A DNA stretch of 39,211 nt. Origin: Haplomitrium mnioides. Its lineage: Eukaryota; Marchantiophyta; Haplomitriopsida; Calobryales. The notes under the pieces are model-generated. The model had not been told where the DNA came from, did not search any database, and saw only the letters and a list, made by a program, of their open reading frames with translations. Location: assembly GCA_049999725.1 (NCBI GenBank), contig JBNGIS010007019.1, forward strand, positions 1 through 39,211, written 5' to 3'. A program made the position numbers and the translations under genes. Positions 10,530 to 23,700 of the stretch are shown here, one piece after another; positions within the stretch are counted from its first letter, which is position 1; each line of letters opens with the position of its first letter.

Positions 10530-10768
10530 TTTAGCTGTTTTAATGGACATTTGATCTGCTTGTGAAGTTGGCTTAACTATTAACTGTCTAGGGCGATAAC
10601 AGGCCCTTGGACTTTAGTTTACTTCTGCTTGGTTATTTATTTATTTGCATTCTAGTTCCTTTGCCACTTTACCTGAACCCTGGCGCGGTATGTACTTTCA
10701 GTCTTTATGGCCCTTGGGATGGCTTGGGGCTTTTTAAACTGATTCTGATTCTGATTCTGATTCTGATT
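10530..10768 (+). mobile_element. LINE 3' end with (GATTCT)n tail
   Basis: TTTATGGCCCTTGGGATGGC followed by CTTTTTAAACT and (GATTCT)4 at 10741-10768 corresponds, reverse-complemented, to the 3' end of the LINE at 16772 (CCATAAGGACTCTGAG and CCAGAGCCAGCCCTAGGG). The tail motif differs from the (ATTCT)n of that copy. The 10350-10529 stretch upstream has no clear assignment apart from a possible small SEC8 exon at 10374-10411. Confidence 0.6.
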
Positions 10769-10974
10769 CCCAATACTTATTAAAATAGTACTTTAAGAAA
10801 AAGTGAGCAATGAAACTAAATTTCAGCAACACGGTGGTGCAGATGGCATTTTCAATCCCTGTTGCCTTGGGGCTCGTCTTAGACTTCTCTTCAGTTCAGT
10901 TATATTCTGTGGTATTAAAAATTATTTCCAATATCTTCTTTTCTTTGCTGAATTTTGGTTGTCTGTTGATGTAG

Positions 10975-11787
10975 GAAAGGAGGAGCTGAAGAGGGACTGT
11001 CATTTGCCTTCCGCTTCACTGATACTATCCTTTCCTTGCCGGGTAGGGAAAATATTTTTTCATAGTCTGTAGAATCCCATAAGACGTTGAAAATGTATTT
11101 TATTTTTCATGGTGTTTAAAGTAGTTTCTCTCTCTCTATAAGACACCTGTCAGTTGGAAAGTTTTCAAGTTGAATATGATGATCAGGGGCAAATGACCGA
11201 ACAAATCAGATTATGGGTGCAAATGGTTTACGAAATGGTCGTAACAGGAGAAGTTCTACAGCAGCACAAGAAGGGTATGGAACTGGATCTGTTCTTTCAG
11301 AGAGAGGGATCTACCTCACCTCTGCAGTTTATCGGCCTGTTTTACAGGTAGTCAGTAGTTCATTGATCTTACCATTTTAGCTTACTACTCGGCTTTTTCA
11401 CCCTTCTGCACATTAGTGCGCATTATTCTCGTAGTTCTAGTGGCCTTAGGGCTGGCTGGTTCAGGACTTTAATTAAATTCTTTTCTGTTCTATTCTATGC
11501 CATTGTATAATTTTCTTTCTGGTTTTTTTGTTCACGGTAATTTTTTAAACAGGAACAACTTAGCTTTACTATCCTTGTAGGGATGGGCAAAGTATTACAC
11601 TTACCTTTGAAGGAATTTGCTGATCAGTATAGGATGTATGCACATCATGATAGTTGGTCAATCTTGGTTTTCTAAAATGTATGTAGTGCATGCACATTCT
11701 GCCACAAGGTGTTTGAATTCTTGTATGTGTTTTGCAGTATACAGATAAGGTGTTGTCACTACTACCGCCAAAATATACTCAACTCGG
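10975..11787 (+). CDS. SEC8: SEC8 exons 1-3 of the visible part
   Basis: The first exon (10975-11042) enters with one base completing a codon and encodes KGGAEEGLSFAFRFTDTILS-LP. The second (11187-11348) encodes NGRNRRSSTAAQEGYGTGSV followed by LSERGIYLTSAVYRPVF. The third (11745-11787) is only 43 nt and encodes DKVLSLLPPKYTQLG. The second acceptor was set at GATGATCAG because the upstream frame has a TGA. The third acceptor was set at TATACAG because the earlier TTTGCAG would put a stop in frame. Introns are 144 and 396 bp. A LINE 3' end lies in the second. Confidence 0.85.
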
Positions 11788-14700
11788 GTATGATGTGTAT
11801 ATTTTTAATCGATTGTATGACAGCCCTAGTATAATGATGCAAACCTGATTCTGCAGCATTTGGTGCTCCTTCTAATCTCTATTGTTAAGTCACTCATAGA
11901 AAAAAACTAATTACTGCTGTCCATAGTTTGTCAGAGGATTTGGCTTCCACTTTCTCAGATTTGTTGTTCCCCTACATTTCTGTTTATTGATGTTTGATGT
12001 TTCCTAAAGTCCTCTACAAACCTATTGAGAAAAGTGGAGTTAATCACAAAGGTTCAGACTAATCAACTCAGGAACTGTGGCAGTGACGAGTGACGAGCTG
12101 CCACAACTCCCTGCTGTCCAGCATGAACAATACTTTGCTCTGGTAATAGCACACAGCATTGTACGAGTCTTTGCACTCATTTCTGCAACTTTTTGGAAGT
12201 AACAGGAAAACTTAGCTATGATGGTAAGCAGCACTTGGGTGGCCAAGTATGAATGTTGAAACACTCAATTATATTCCACAGACAATCCAAAAATTTTCCA
12301 CCCTCTGAATCAGCTTGTGTCGTCATTCACTTGACATTAGTTTGATCTTGTGAAGCAGACATCCAAGACAAAAACCCTTGGAGATGAGGTAGTCAATAAC
12401 GTAGCGGACATTAGGCATTAGATGAAGTAAGAGTTCTGATGTGGAGAGTTAAACTATCCACACAAACATTTGAACACTTTGATTGTAACCAGATGTCAGT
12501 TGCAACAGTACAGGAAAAACCTACAAGCTTTACAACTACCAAAATATGAAGTGCTGCCCTGACACAGTGGAATCAATCAGCTTCATGATGTTTACAGGCT
12601 ACCGACTTATGTGACTGACACGTGGCATCCACTTGACTAACCTTAACTAACTTAGCTAAGTTAGCTATAACTAACAATCTGTTAGTTTATCAATTATTTG
12701 CAGCAGCAAAGATACATTTCCAACACTCCCACTTATTGCATGTTGTTGTACATCCCCATTTTGTTTTTCAGCTTGAAGTTCCTTTCTTGGGGCAATGCTT
12801 TGGTGAGAACATCAGCTGACATCTCCTCTGTCACACAGTATTCCAGTTCCACTTTATTTCCATTCAGGTCTCTTATGAAGTGATACTGGATATCAGTGTG
12901 TTTCGTCCTTGGATGGTGAACTGAGTTGATGGCTAATTTTGTACATCCTTTGTTGTCACACTCAATTGTTGGTGTGCCTTGCTTGAATCCTATCTCATCA
13001 AATGTTGGTGTGCCTTTCTTTACTGGCATGTGTCAATGGCATGTACTCAGCCTCGGTGGTTGAAAGGGCAGTGGTTTTCTGCCTTGTGTGACTGACATAT
13101 GGCATTCCCCTCACGAATCTTAGCTAATTAAGTTAGCCAAGCTAGCTATAACTAACAATCTGTTAGCTTATCAATTATTTACAGCAGCAAAGACGCATTT
13201 CCAACAGTATGTCCTAATATCAATGACCAAATGCCACAAACAAATGTCAAGGGAGGACTACTCCATCGTTATATAGAGAAAACTCAACCCCTCCAAACTC
13301 ATGTAGTTGATCAAGTAGTTGTTCAAGATGAAGATTGAAAAGACCAATCATTTAAAAACGTGATGTAGCACTTGTGACCACTAATTGTTGGGTTGAAATT
13401 TCCCGGCAATTCAAAAACACAGATGACCAAAAACAAAGAAAAAAAAGTTAAAAAAATGACTTGGACTACAGTCCGAAACCACACCAAAGGCAACAGGGAC
13501 TGAGGTACAATACTCACTGAGGTGGCAAAGGAAGAAATAATTTAAAACTGTAATAATAAGTACAACTAAAAACTAGCAGGGTGGGAGAAGCCCACCCAAG
13601 ACTAAATATGAATAAATGCAAACACTAGCAAGGGAGCCAACTAACTAGTGTTGAGGAAAGTTGAGTTGCCTGGGGAGGAGTGTAAAACCAAAAGCTTCTG
13701 GAGGAAGAGGGCAAGCCAATGTTGATCAGGGTAGGTGAAAAACGCTTGCACAGTGGGGGATCTATCGGCAAACAGCCCATGATATCTCCCTTAGATTTCA
13801 TAGTATCTTGGGCATGTGAAGATGTAATTGTGTTTATCCTCTGTAAACTGTAGATCATACTGCAAGCAGACCAGCTCTTCAATTGTGAAAATACTCATGC
13901 CACCACTGGTTAGAGATAGCTTGACACCCAAGAACTATGTTTGTAAAGTGATTCTTCAACTTTGCAAGCAGGACCTGCATATCATCAAGAGTGGAACATG
14001 AGGGAATAAAATTATTTTAAGCCATGCCCGGCCATCATAGAGTCACATCCATGTCAATGCAGATCTTACCCTGAACAGATATCAATGTAAGTGTCAAGAG
14101 ATCTCAACACTTCCACAATGGTAACCTGAAGTCCAGAAGACAAATTGCCTCATTAGAGAAACACAAACAGAACATAGGGCGAAACACATGCAGGTAGCTT
14201 CTTCTAGTGGAACTGGTCAAATTGCTCTCGAAAAACCATAGGTAAAATAGAGAGTTCTCATTTTTAACTATACTCCACAACCAGCAGGAAGTTGTGGCAG
14301 CTTGTCACTGCTACACATGATAAGGCTGAATACTCTGAAACTTTGTGTCTGACACCACATTGTGAAGGCTTTACTCTATGTGTTGCGCGGTTGTGATGTA
14401 TGCAGGTTTTTCCTAGACTATTGTAGCTTCCATTTATTTGTTTTTGTGGTTAGTTTTACTCGCCACAACTTCATAACTATATTATTCAGTGACTTTAGCG
14501 GATGTTCTACATCCAAGTAGTCGCCAGTGATGTGCTATGTTCAGGCTGCAGAAGCCTGAATCACTAACCTTTCAGCAGACTTTTCTGAGAGTTATCTCTT
14601 GGATGTCTGCTTCACAAGATCAAACTAAAGTCAAATGAATGATGTCGCAAGCTGATGCTTGAGAGTTGACAGATTTTGATTAGTTTGGATTCTTGGTGGA

Positions 14701-17700
14701 GTGCTAGGCATCATCATGACTTAGTTTTCCTGTTACTTCCGGAAAGTGGCAGAGACTCAGTACGTATATTGATCTGGACCTGTTGTCGGGAACTGACGAA
14801 ACCAGCAGGAAGTTGTGGCAGCTTGTCGCTGCTACACATGATGAGGCTGAATAATCTGAAACTTTGTGTCTGACACCACATTGTGAAGGCTGCACTATAT
14901 GTGTTGTGCAGTTGTGATGTGTGTGGGTTTTTCCTAGACTATTGCAGCTTCCATTTATTTGTTTTTGTGGTTAGTTTTACTCTCCATAACTTCATAATTA
15001 TATATACTCCACAAAATTGGTGTGATTTCTCTAATCCATTCATTCGTGAAAGCAGCACTCTGCATTTGGGTAGTTGTGATATTCTTAGATTTCTCATAGA
15101 CTGTTTCAGGATCCATTTTGGTACTGTCATATGAGGGTGCTTTACTCTCCAGCGCATCTTCATGGCTGCGTTGTCTATAAGTTAAAGAAACTACAGTTAT
15201 CTCCAGTGTGGCTTTCCTTGACACAATCAACCGCTGATATTGAAGCATGCATTAATCATTTTTGTGCTGCTTGTGGGTTTTTTCAAACAGGAATGATGGC
15301 CTCCAGAGTTTTATTGAAAATTTTGTCAAAGATCAATTTCTTCCAATTGTCCGAGTGGACTACAGGACTCGTGTTGCTGACGCCCTAGCAAGTGAGGCAT
15401 TGTTGCTTATTGTGTCTTAGCTTTAAGCATGGATGAACATTTTATGCCTATCAATATGGTGATTTCTCAGTGGGTTTGTGCTGGTTTAGGTGTTTGCCAG
15501 TGAAATTTCTGTCAGCATATTGATTTCGTGATTTTTTTAGGTCCTTCTGCATTTCGACTGAGATCTCACCCTGGGGCATTGTATGAGCCATCTGTTGCAA
15601 AGGGAAGACCAGTTTTGCAAGGCCCACTTGCAGCAAATCAGCTTGTAACTGAAGTAAGCAGAGAATGCAGTTCTGTTCCAATTTGTAGAACTAGCTGGCA
15701 ATCAATGGCACAGTTATGCTACCCAGGTAGATGGTGTTTACATTCTGGGGGAGAATATTGAAATCCAAGATGAATTCCTAAGAAAATCTGAGTGGAAATT
15801 CCCTCTCATTTTATTTTTGACAGGAAGTAAAAACTTTATTTACACACATCAAATACAACTACCGAAGCGGCAAAACATCCTAAGTCTGCACTAAAGCAAA
15901 CCACTGCCACTAAGATAGCCAAGTTAGGACACAAAGGTGTCCAGCGACAGCTACCCAACAATAGAATCTACAGATCCTTCTTGGTTCCATCTGGAACTTT
16001 GCTTCTTGTTGGGCAGGAGGCAGCCCCCCCCTTAAAGATTGTTGGTCGCATTTGTTCCTGTGATATGTGAGGAAATAAAGTTTTTTTCTAAGGGATGAAC
16101 TTCCTAACAGCACTTCTTTTCCAAACAAGAGCCAGGTCTCCATGGCATAGCCTTCGACATGCTGACAAAGAAAATTTTCCAGTAGCGCAAAACCTTAGAA
16201 TGTCTGAAAGCACAAAAACTTTACTATCCCTGCAAAGCTCACAAGTGCCTCTGGTCGCTGCCTTGATCTTCACGTGAAGGATTTTCTATTTGCTTGAAGG
16301 AAGCTTGAGCTCACGTAGATTGTGCCTTTGTTGAACTCAACACTGAACCATTGTCGTCTAAGAGCTTGTGAGATCTTGGCTGCGTAGTCTTTTTTGATGC
16401 ACTTCCAGCAGCACTTGTAAAATTCACTATGGAGATCCAATTTGGGGAAAGGGAGACAAAGTTGTTGAATCTGAGGGAGCTGATAACTGTGAGAGTTAGC
16501 TCCTGATGTTCCATCTCATTGAGGGCCTCTCCAAAGATTGCTCCATGTTTCTGAGATTTGGCTTGGGAGTCTTGAGGGAAGATGCAGGGAAGGGGCTCTG
16601 CTTGAGTAATGGAGTGTCACCTTCTTCCACTGTCCTCCCAAGTTCAAGATACGAGACTCAGACTGCTATGCACCGATGGGATGTAAGATTGATCTCCTCA
16701 TCCAGGTTTCTCATCTGTCCAATGGAGGGTCGAGTCCATCACAAGGGAGCAGAGGAGAGGGACTTTCACAAATAGAATAGAATAGAATAGAATTTGATTA
16801 AAGTCCAGAGCCAGCCCTAGGGCCATAAGGACTCTGAGTACAATGCGCACAATAGTGCAGAGGGGTGCAAAAACAGAAGTAGTAAGCTAAAACATGTTTA
16901 ACTGAAAACAGTTGAGCGGGGACAAACCCGCTTGTGAGTCAAATACTCACTCTCTCGCCTCTAGTCTCTATGTGTAATCTGCCTATTTTTGAGTTCTAAG
17001 CGGCATGAGTTCCCGAAAGAAGAGTGCCAGCCAGCGTTGATCATGATATTTGAGAAATTGTTGTACTGTCCCATTCTGTTCTACAAAAAGTCCATGATAC
17101 CTTCCCCGGATTTCAGTATCTGGGGCAACAGAAGATGATGTGGTGATCATCTTCCGTGACTTGTAGATTGCCCTGGAGGCACAACAACTTCTCAGGTCGG
17201 ACTTTGTTGTCTATCTTGGACCATTTGGCCGTTTCACATCTCAGTCGATGGGATCCAGTACCAAGTTGTGTGAGGGTCTGGACCAGCTTAAATGACATGT
17301 TGCTCGTCAAGTATTGTTGGATTTGCCTTGAGGTAGTGTTGTTGATGAGCGCGTTGCACTTGACAGTCCGGGATACCGCACTGTAGGATTGCCGTATGAC
17401 TGTGAAGTAATGAGTTGATAGATGGTCCATGAGCACTTTTCCTGATTGTTTGGGAAGATCATCTATATCCAGTCCCCATCTTTTCAGCCATTTCTGGCAT
17501 TGATTGTACCAATTTGTGGGGTCTCCAGGAGCTGCCTGACAAGATGCCTCCATAGCCATTGCTGGGTATCTGGCCGGTGTAGTGTCTTGGATTGATTGCA
17601 GGTATGTGACAAGTTTCATCACTGCGTGCGCCTCAATGGGTATCATACCAAATTCAGCTGCCAGGATGTGTAGAGGTGTGGTGGTGCATACATTGGCTAC

Positions 17701-20700
17701 TCTAGTGAGGAACCTCTTGAGGGGTTTCTCACCATGTTTCAGCCACATGGCCAGAGTTAGAGAGGGTCCCCATATTTCTGCTCCATAAGTTGCTGTTGGA
17801 ACAACAAAGGTGTGGAAGAGGTCAATTCTCATGGGTATATTGCATATATCGTTTGCCTTGCTCCAGCTGTTCAGTTGGTATAAGCTGACAAGTTCTGCTG
17901 TAATCCTGCGCTCGGCTCCAAAGCCCCATCCTCTCTGGGTATGTATTGGTATCCCCAAATAGGTGTACTGATTCATTATTTCAACATTGTCCTGCCTGAA
18001 CTTGAAAGTATCCCTCTGTGCTGTTGTGAGCCATTTTCCAAAGACCAGGACCTTGGTTTTCTTCATATTGACAGTCATACCGGATTGGCTACAGAATTGA
18101 TCCAGTGCTTTTAGGTGTTGTTGGAGTCCAGCACTTGTTGTTGACATGAGGACGATGTCATCCGCATACAAGAGAATACCAATGGTCTGGGCTAGCAGGT
18201 TGGGGGCAGGGGCTCCCATATTAACCTGTACTGCCTCCAGTTTGTCGATGAACAGACCAAACAAGGTGGGGGAAAGTGGGCAGCCCTGCTTTACACTGAT
18301 GTTGCAATGGATAGGCTCCGACATGCCCTGATGTTTGCGAACACAGGCCAGAACTTCTTCGTATAAGATCTGGATGGCCGTGATCCAGTCGGTTGGTAGT
18401 TGTAAGTCATGTAATGTGGACCAAAGTTTGTTGTGGGGTACTGAGTCAAAGGCTTTCTGGAAATCTACGAAGCAGCAGTATAGACCTCCAGCACGTCTGT
18501 GTTGTTCAATGATGGTGCAGATGGTGACCAGGTGATCAGTTATTGAGTGATTCTCCCGAAACCCTGCTTGTCCTTGAGCTTGTAGCTGTTGTGCTGCGCT
18601 CCATTGTGTGATCTTGAAGTTGAGTGTGGCCTCAAAAAGCTTCGGGAATAGAGGGCTGAGCATGATGGTACGATAGTTCGAGTATTGGCCTTTGTCCCCA
18701 GCTTTGTGGATTGGAATGATAGTGTTGAGCTTCCACTCTGCAGGGAATCCAGTTTGTATCACCTGGTTGAATAGGTTGGTGATGGGTTGGGCGAGGGGTT
18801 GGGATCCTCTTTTCAGCATTTGGGCTTGGAGCCCTAGGGAGTCAGGGGCTTTGTTGTGCAGCTTCTTGATTGTAGCCAGGACCTCTTCAGTGGTGAAAAC
18901 ATCAATTGTGGGTTTGCTGTTGGTTCATGGGGGTGGGTTAGGTGTGACTGATGTAGAGTGGTAGAGCTTGTCACCATATTTCTTCCAGTCTTGGAGGTCA
19001 TGCAGCTGGAGCTGGTCTTGTTGGCCCTTGAGGGTTGAGAAGAATTTCTTTGTGACGTTTCTTGTCCAAGATGAGTTGGGGGAGTTGTTGTGTTATCCAG
19101 GTGCGGCATAGTTCCCTTCTGCATTTCTGCCAGGCGTGGAGCGCTTCACAGATCGCTGTAGCTGGTGCTGCTCCCTGTTTGATATTTTTTTGCCACTGGG
19201 ATCTGATTTCTCTTGCATTGTTGTTGAACCAGGGGTTGGGTTTAAAGCTGGAGGGAGTTTTGGCTGTGAGGAGAGTGGAAGGGAACTTCAGTCGAGCTAG
19301 ATGAGGCTGAGAATGATGTCTGTTAGTGAGGTTGAGTCTAGCACTGGGTTGGAGGACAGTTGTGTGTGCAGTTCTTTGGTGTATGTTTTGGACTGTTTCT
19401 CTGTGGGTGGGTAGTGGTATATGAGGCGGGTGGGACGATGAGTTCTGGGAGGGTTGGGGATTCCAGTAGTAGGCTTCAGAGCAAAGTGCAGTGGTGTGTG
19501 GTCTGAGTCAGGGGTTGGTTCCCCAAAGTAGAAATTTTCAAGGAATTCAGATGTCCGATGAGAATTGGTAAGAAGGTAGTGCACCACTGATTTCCCAATG
19601 CCTGTGCTGCCTCGACAGGTGGGATTCCCTGAGTCTGGCCATTGTGTTGTCCCATTGCAGATGTGTAGGTCATGTGTGCTGCGAAAATCAAGTAGTTTAT
19701 GGTGGTTTTTAAGGGTGAGATCATGTGATGTGCGGTGGAGGTCCTCACGGTCTTCAAGTATGTCATGTTCGTCTTCAGCATGATCATCTCCTGACTTGAA
19801 TATTTGTGCCTGGAGATTGCCTGTTCTGCAGTTGAAGTCACCCACGATCAGTATGTTCCCGTTGGTTACTGTGTTGATAATCTCTCCCATGTTGTCAAAT
19901 GGTGCTTCTGAGTCTTCATCTGCAGAGTATGTGGTTCTGCCACCAGGGAAGTAACAAGTACCAACGTATAGATCTTGGTTCAGGCTAGCTGATTTATGTA
20001 TTTTGAGTCAGATATATCTGTTGAAGTTGTCTTTTTCTACTACAGCTACATGTGGGCTAAAGCTTGTGGATGTAAGGCAGGCCAATCCTCCGTCCTTGTC
20101 CTGAGCAACTGCTGAATAAGGATATAACGTTGTATCCCGGGATATTGGGAATCCGAGACTCCCTAGTTTCCCAGGTTTCTGCAAGTAGGATCAGATCTGA
20201 ACCCGGACCAATATCGGAGAGGTGTATGCCCTTGTGCCAGGGGTAACCTCGGCAGTTCCAGAAGACTACCGAGATTGGTGTGGAGCTATATCTTGGCCCC
20301 ACACCCCCTGCTGCTACCTATGGGACGGGTCTTCGGTCTCCAACAATGTGCAGTACACCATTGCGGATGTACGCTATCTTCCCTGCTCCCCATGCCGCTT
20401 GTACTTTCCTTTTTTCCTCAGGAATCTGTTTCATCTGTAATGGAGTTAGATCTTCTTGTATGGCCAATTTCATCTCCCGGAAGGTTCACCTTTTTTTTAG
20501 GAGTTCAACTCAGTCTGTGCGTGACCTGAATTGCACTTTGATTGGTCTTGCTTTTTCTGAGTTGGCCGGTCCTAGACAGTAACATTGTACCTCCAGGTGC
20601 GCTAATCCACATTGAGCTAGGATCCTTTGCTTGATGACGTTTGTGGTCTTCTCTGTGGCTTCTTCAGGAAGACCATGGACAATCAGATTGAAGGATCTGT

Positions 20701-23700
20701 CTTGTCTCTCTTGCTCTTCTTTAAGTTGGTCCCTGATCATGTTGGACATTTCTTGTTGTTGTTGTGGGTGCTTCCTGGTGACCTCGGTCCAAGATTGGAC
20801 CTGTTTTTGTACTTGTTCTTCCATCTTGGTTATCACCCGCTGCTGCACTTTGGTTGCCAGATCGACCTCATCTGCACGTGGTTTGGAGGCTGAAACTTTT
20901 GCCTCTGTTCTTTGTAGTGTTGTACGGGTGTTACAGAGATCGGTTTCCGTGGCTTTTAGTTTGATGGTCAAGACATCCACTTCTTTCCGCAATGCTGTCA
21001 CTTCCCCTTTAAGTCCTCATAGTGTTCTCATTTCTACTTCGAGACCTCGTAGTGTTTTCACTTCATGTTGAAGGCTAAGAATTGCATTCCAAAGGTCCAT
21101 CTGATTGTTGGCAGGAGGAGGGGAAGAGCAGGACTGGGAGTTGAGTGTGCTGCGGGAGTGGAAGAAAGCCTGCTCGGGAGAGAGGGAGAGGAAGGAAGTG
21201 AGGGAGGTGTAGCAGGTCGTGGGGTGGGACTGAGCGCAGAAGCCGTCGTGGCAGCCATTCTACGCTTGTATGTGTGTTGTAAAGACGGGATGATGGGTTT
21301 GGGGGAGGGCGACATTTAATCCGCCTACGCCAATATCAGTTTCGTCGATGGTCTGCTAATCGCGTGTGCTCAGCTCGCCGTACGCCAATATCAGTTTCGT
21401 CGATGGTCTGCTAATCGCGTGTGCTCAGCTCGCCGTATCTTCGTTGATGGTCTGCTAATCGCATGTGCTCAGCTTGCTGCTCATCCCAGGAGATGATTTT
21501 TTTCTTCTTCAGGTCGGTCCTACATGATGAGCTCCTCCTCGTCGTCCTCGTGAAACTGTCCCCTCCATTGTCATCGTGCCATTGTTGCAAGCTCCATCGC
21601 TCTGTCGCAAACCCGTCTCCATTGCCGCCGCGAAGACGCTACTCTTGCTAACCCGTTAGTTTAGGTTGGTTTGGTGGCCTCGCTAAAAAGAGAAGCCCTC
21701 ATCACGAACTGAGTTGCCCTTCTTTGGGGACCTGTTAGATTAGTCGAGTACCCTAAAAGTTAAGAGAAAGAGAGTAGGAAGTCTGCATCTGTCATGAGTT
21801 CAGCCAGGCATCATTCACTTGGCACTTGTCTTTTCTCTCCGGTGTTGCTGGGATGTTTGATAATCTTCTAGCGCCTCCTGGGGGCAGCTTCGTTGGGAAC
21901 ATGGAGTGTCCTGCTGTAGTCAATGTCCTGGGCAGGTCCTTGGTAGCTCAAGAGTGACAACCAGCCCTCCTTGCTGGAGAAGAGCCAAAGTGGCTTGAGT
22001 CGTAGTGACCAAGGCTCTCACCCTTTCCTCGCTTGGACCAGCTGGGAATGTGCCCAAGGAAACAGTTTCTGATGAAGTGGTAGAGGCTTCGACACCCCAG
22101 ACACGTTAGAGGGATGCTGTCACACTCCACTCCTAGAGGAATCGCGTGCCCCGTGGCCCTTTAATACCAATTGTGGTCACTACTCTGCATGAAGTATCCA
22201 ACTCAACACCGTATCTGACAGGCATCTCTCTGTCAAAAGGAGGAATAGCCACCACCTTGCCAAAGCTCTCCGTGACCTGGAGATACAGAATTCCTCCAGG
22301 AAGAAAGGGAGAGTGATCCATTTGGGAACTGCTCTCTTGGCTTCTGAGATGGGAGAAAAGAAGCGTCCCCAGTCCTGAATGGCGAACCCCTTTTTCTCAG
22401 GTAGGAAGGGTCTACCGACCAAAAGTTCAACCTAGGGCTCATGATGTACCTTAGGAGAACTTGTGATAGAGTCTTTTGGCATATAGCTGTAGCTGGACAA
22501 CTTTGTGTCCAACTTGTGTACCTTTGGGAGTGGATTGCTTTGGTCCAGTTGTTGATGCTTTGTGGCTTTGGTGGTTGTGTTTCATGTTTGGAAATAAAGG
22601 TTTTTTTACTTCGTGTTTAAAAAAAAGAAAGTCTTAAATTGAATTGGACATTTTAAGCTTTGATAAGAAAAAAGCCTTTAATGTGCATCCTCAGAACTGA
22701 GGCTGAGATGCTTGTTAGAAAGTAAACACGAAAATCCACGTGAAAGAGTTGAGAGGCTGTCAAAAAACGAACACCTAGCTCGAAGTATGTTCGAAGAAGA
22801 CAGCTGATACTAGAATCGAAAGTCACAATAGGGGAGAATCGCGAAACTCCAGAAATCGATCATTGGAGGTCAGGAAATCGCGACATAGGGTGGACGCGAT
22901 TTCCACCAGACGTGAGCGTCGCTCCTGGAAATCGCAAAACGCGATTAAAGAGTGGAAGTCGAAAAACGAGATTCGGTTCCCATTTTCGACTTTCTGATAT
23001 TCGCCTTCACACGATGCACAGCTTCCTTGCGAACTCGCCACCACGTGACTCGCAACCTCTTCACAAAGTATGCTCGTCCTTCAGCGCTGCTTGCTTGTGT
23101 TCCAAACGTGCTGTCAAGCAAGTCGCGATGTTTGACAAATGCAGATATCAGAGCAGAGGAAAAGGGGGAACGATGCGAACAGGACATATGAATGCTGAGG
23201 ATACTTCCCAGTGGGGGAGCCGCGATTAAATATACAAGGAAGAATTCTCCTCCTGTGTTACACCGCAATTGCAGCCTTGATCACCTCCATGATTACAGGC
23301 GTGATCATCGTGGTGGAGATGTGCATCAAACCTGCGCTTTTCCTCAATTCTTCTAAGTGACAAATTTGTCACATAATGGAAGGGCCTATGTTGCTAACAT
23401 GTGGCAGCCCTTAAGAATGTAACTAAACTAAAAAGAACAATTATCTATCCTAGTTATAACTATCAAAATGTTAGTTGTCATATGTACAGCAGCAGAAAAT
23501 ACATTTCCAACAATGCTGAGAGCTCGACAGATCTTGCCCAAGCATTCTACAAGCTCCTTCAGCCCCGGAAAATAAACCCCCGAGTGTGGAAGGGTGTGAA
23601 ATACAGCGTAGTGAGCTAAAAATGTCAGAATGAATGAATGAATTCGATTTAAAGTTCAGAGCCAGCTCTAGGGCCATAAGGACAATAAGTATAAGTTAAG

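Larger units (their letters stand above)
16772..21480 (-). mobile_element. Nearly full-length LINE, antisense in SEC8 intron 5
   Basis: In 5'-3' order on the minus strand: a 5' UTR with 55-bp tandem units (21479-21326), ORF1 (21315-20510), ORF2 with endonuclease (20302-19297), RT (18819-17113) and a Cys/His end, then a 3' UTR (17112-16793) and an AGAAT/ATTCT microsatellite tail (16772-16792). The 568-codon open RT stretch indicates a fairly recent copy, but a few stops and frameshifts inactivate it. Its ORF1 and RT differ from those of the L1-like copies in the window. No target-site duplication was identified. The exact LINE clade is not assigned. Confidence 0.88.

Noticed and set aside
15654-15761. 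Continuation of SEC8 exon 5 to the stop at 15761
   Set aside because: Similarity ends exactly at GAA|GTAAGC and resumes in phase at 26003, so the open frame beyond is intronic.
17156-21071. Several plus-strand ORFs of 60-146 codons
   Set aside because: They are shadows of the antisense LINE ORFs, in which the domain motifs are found.
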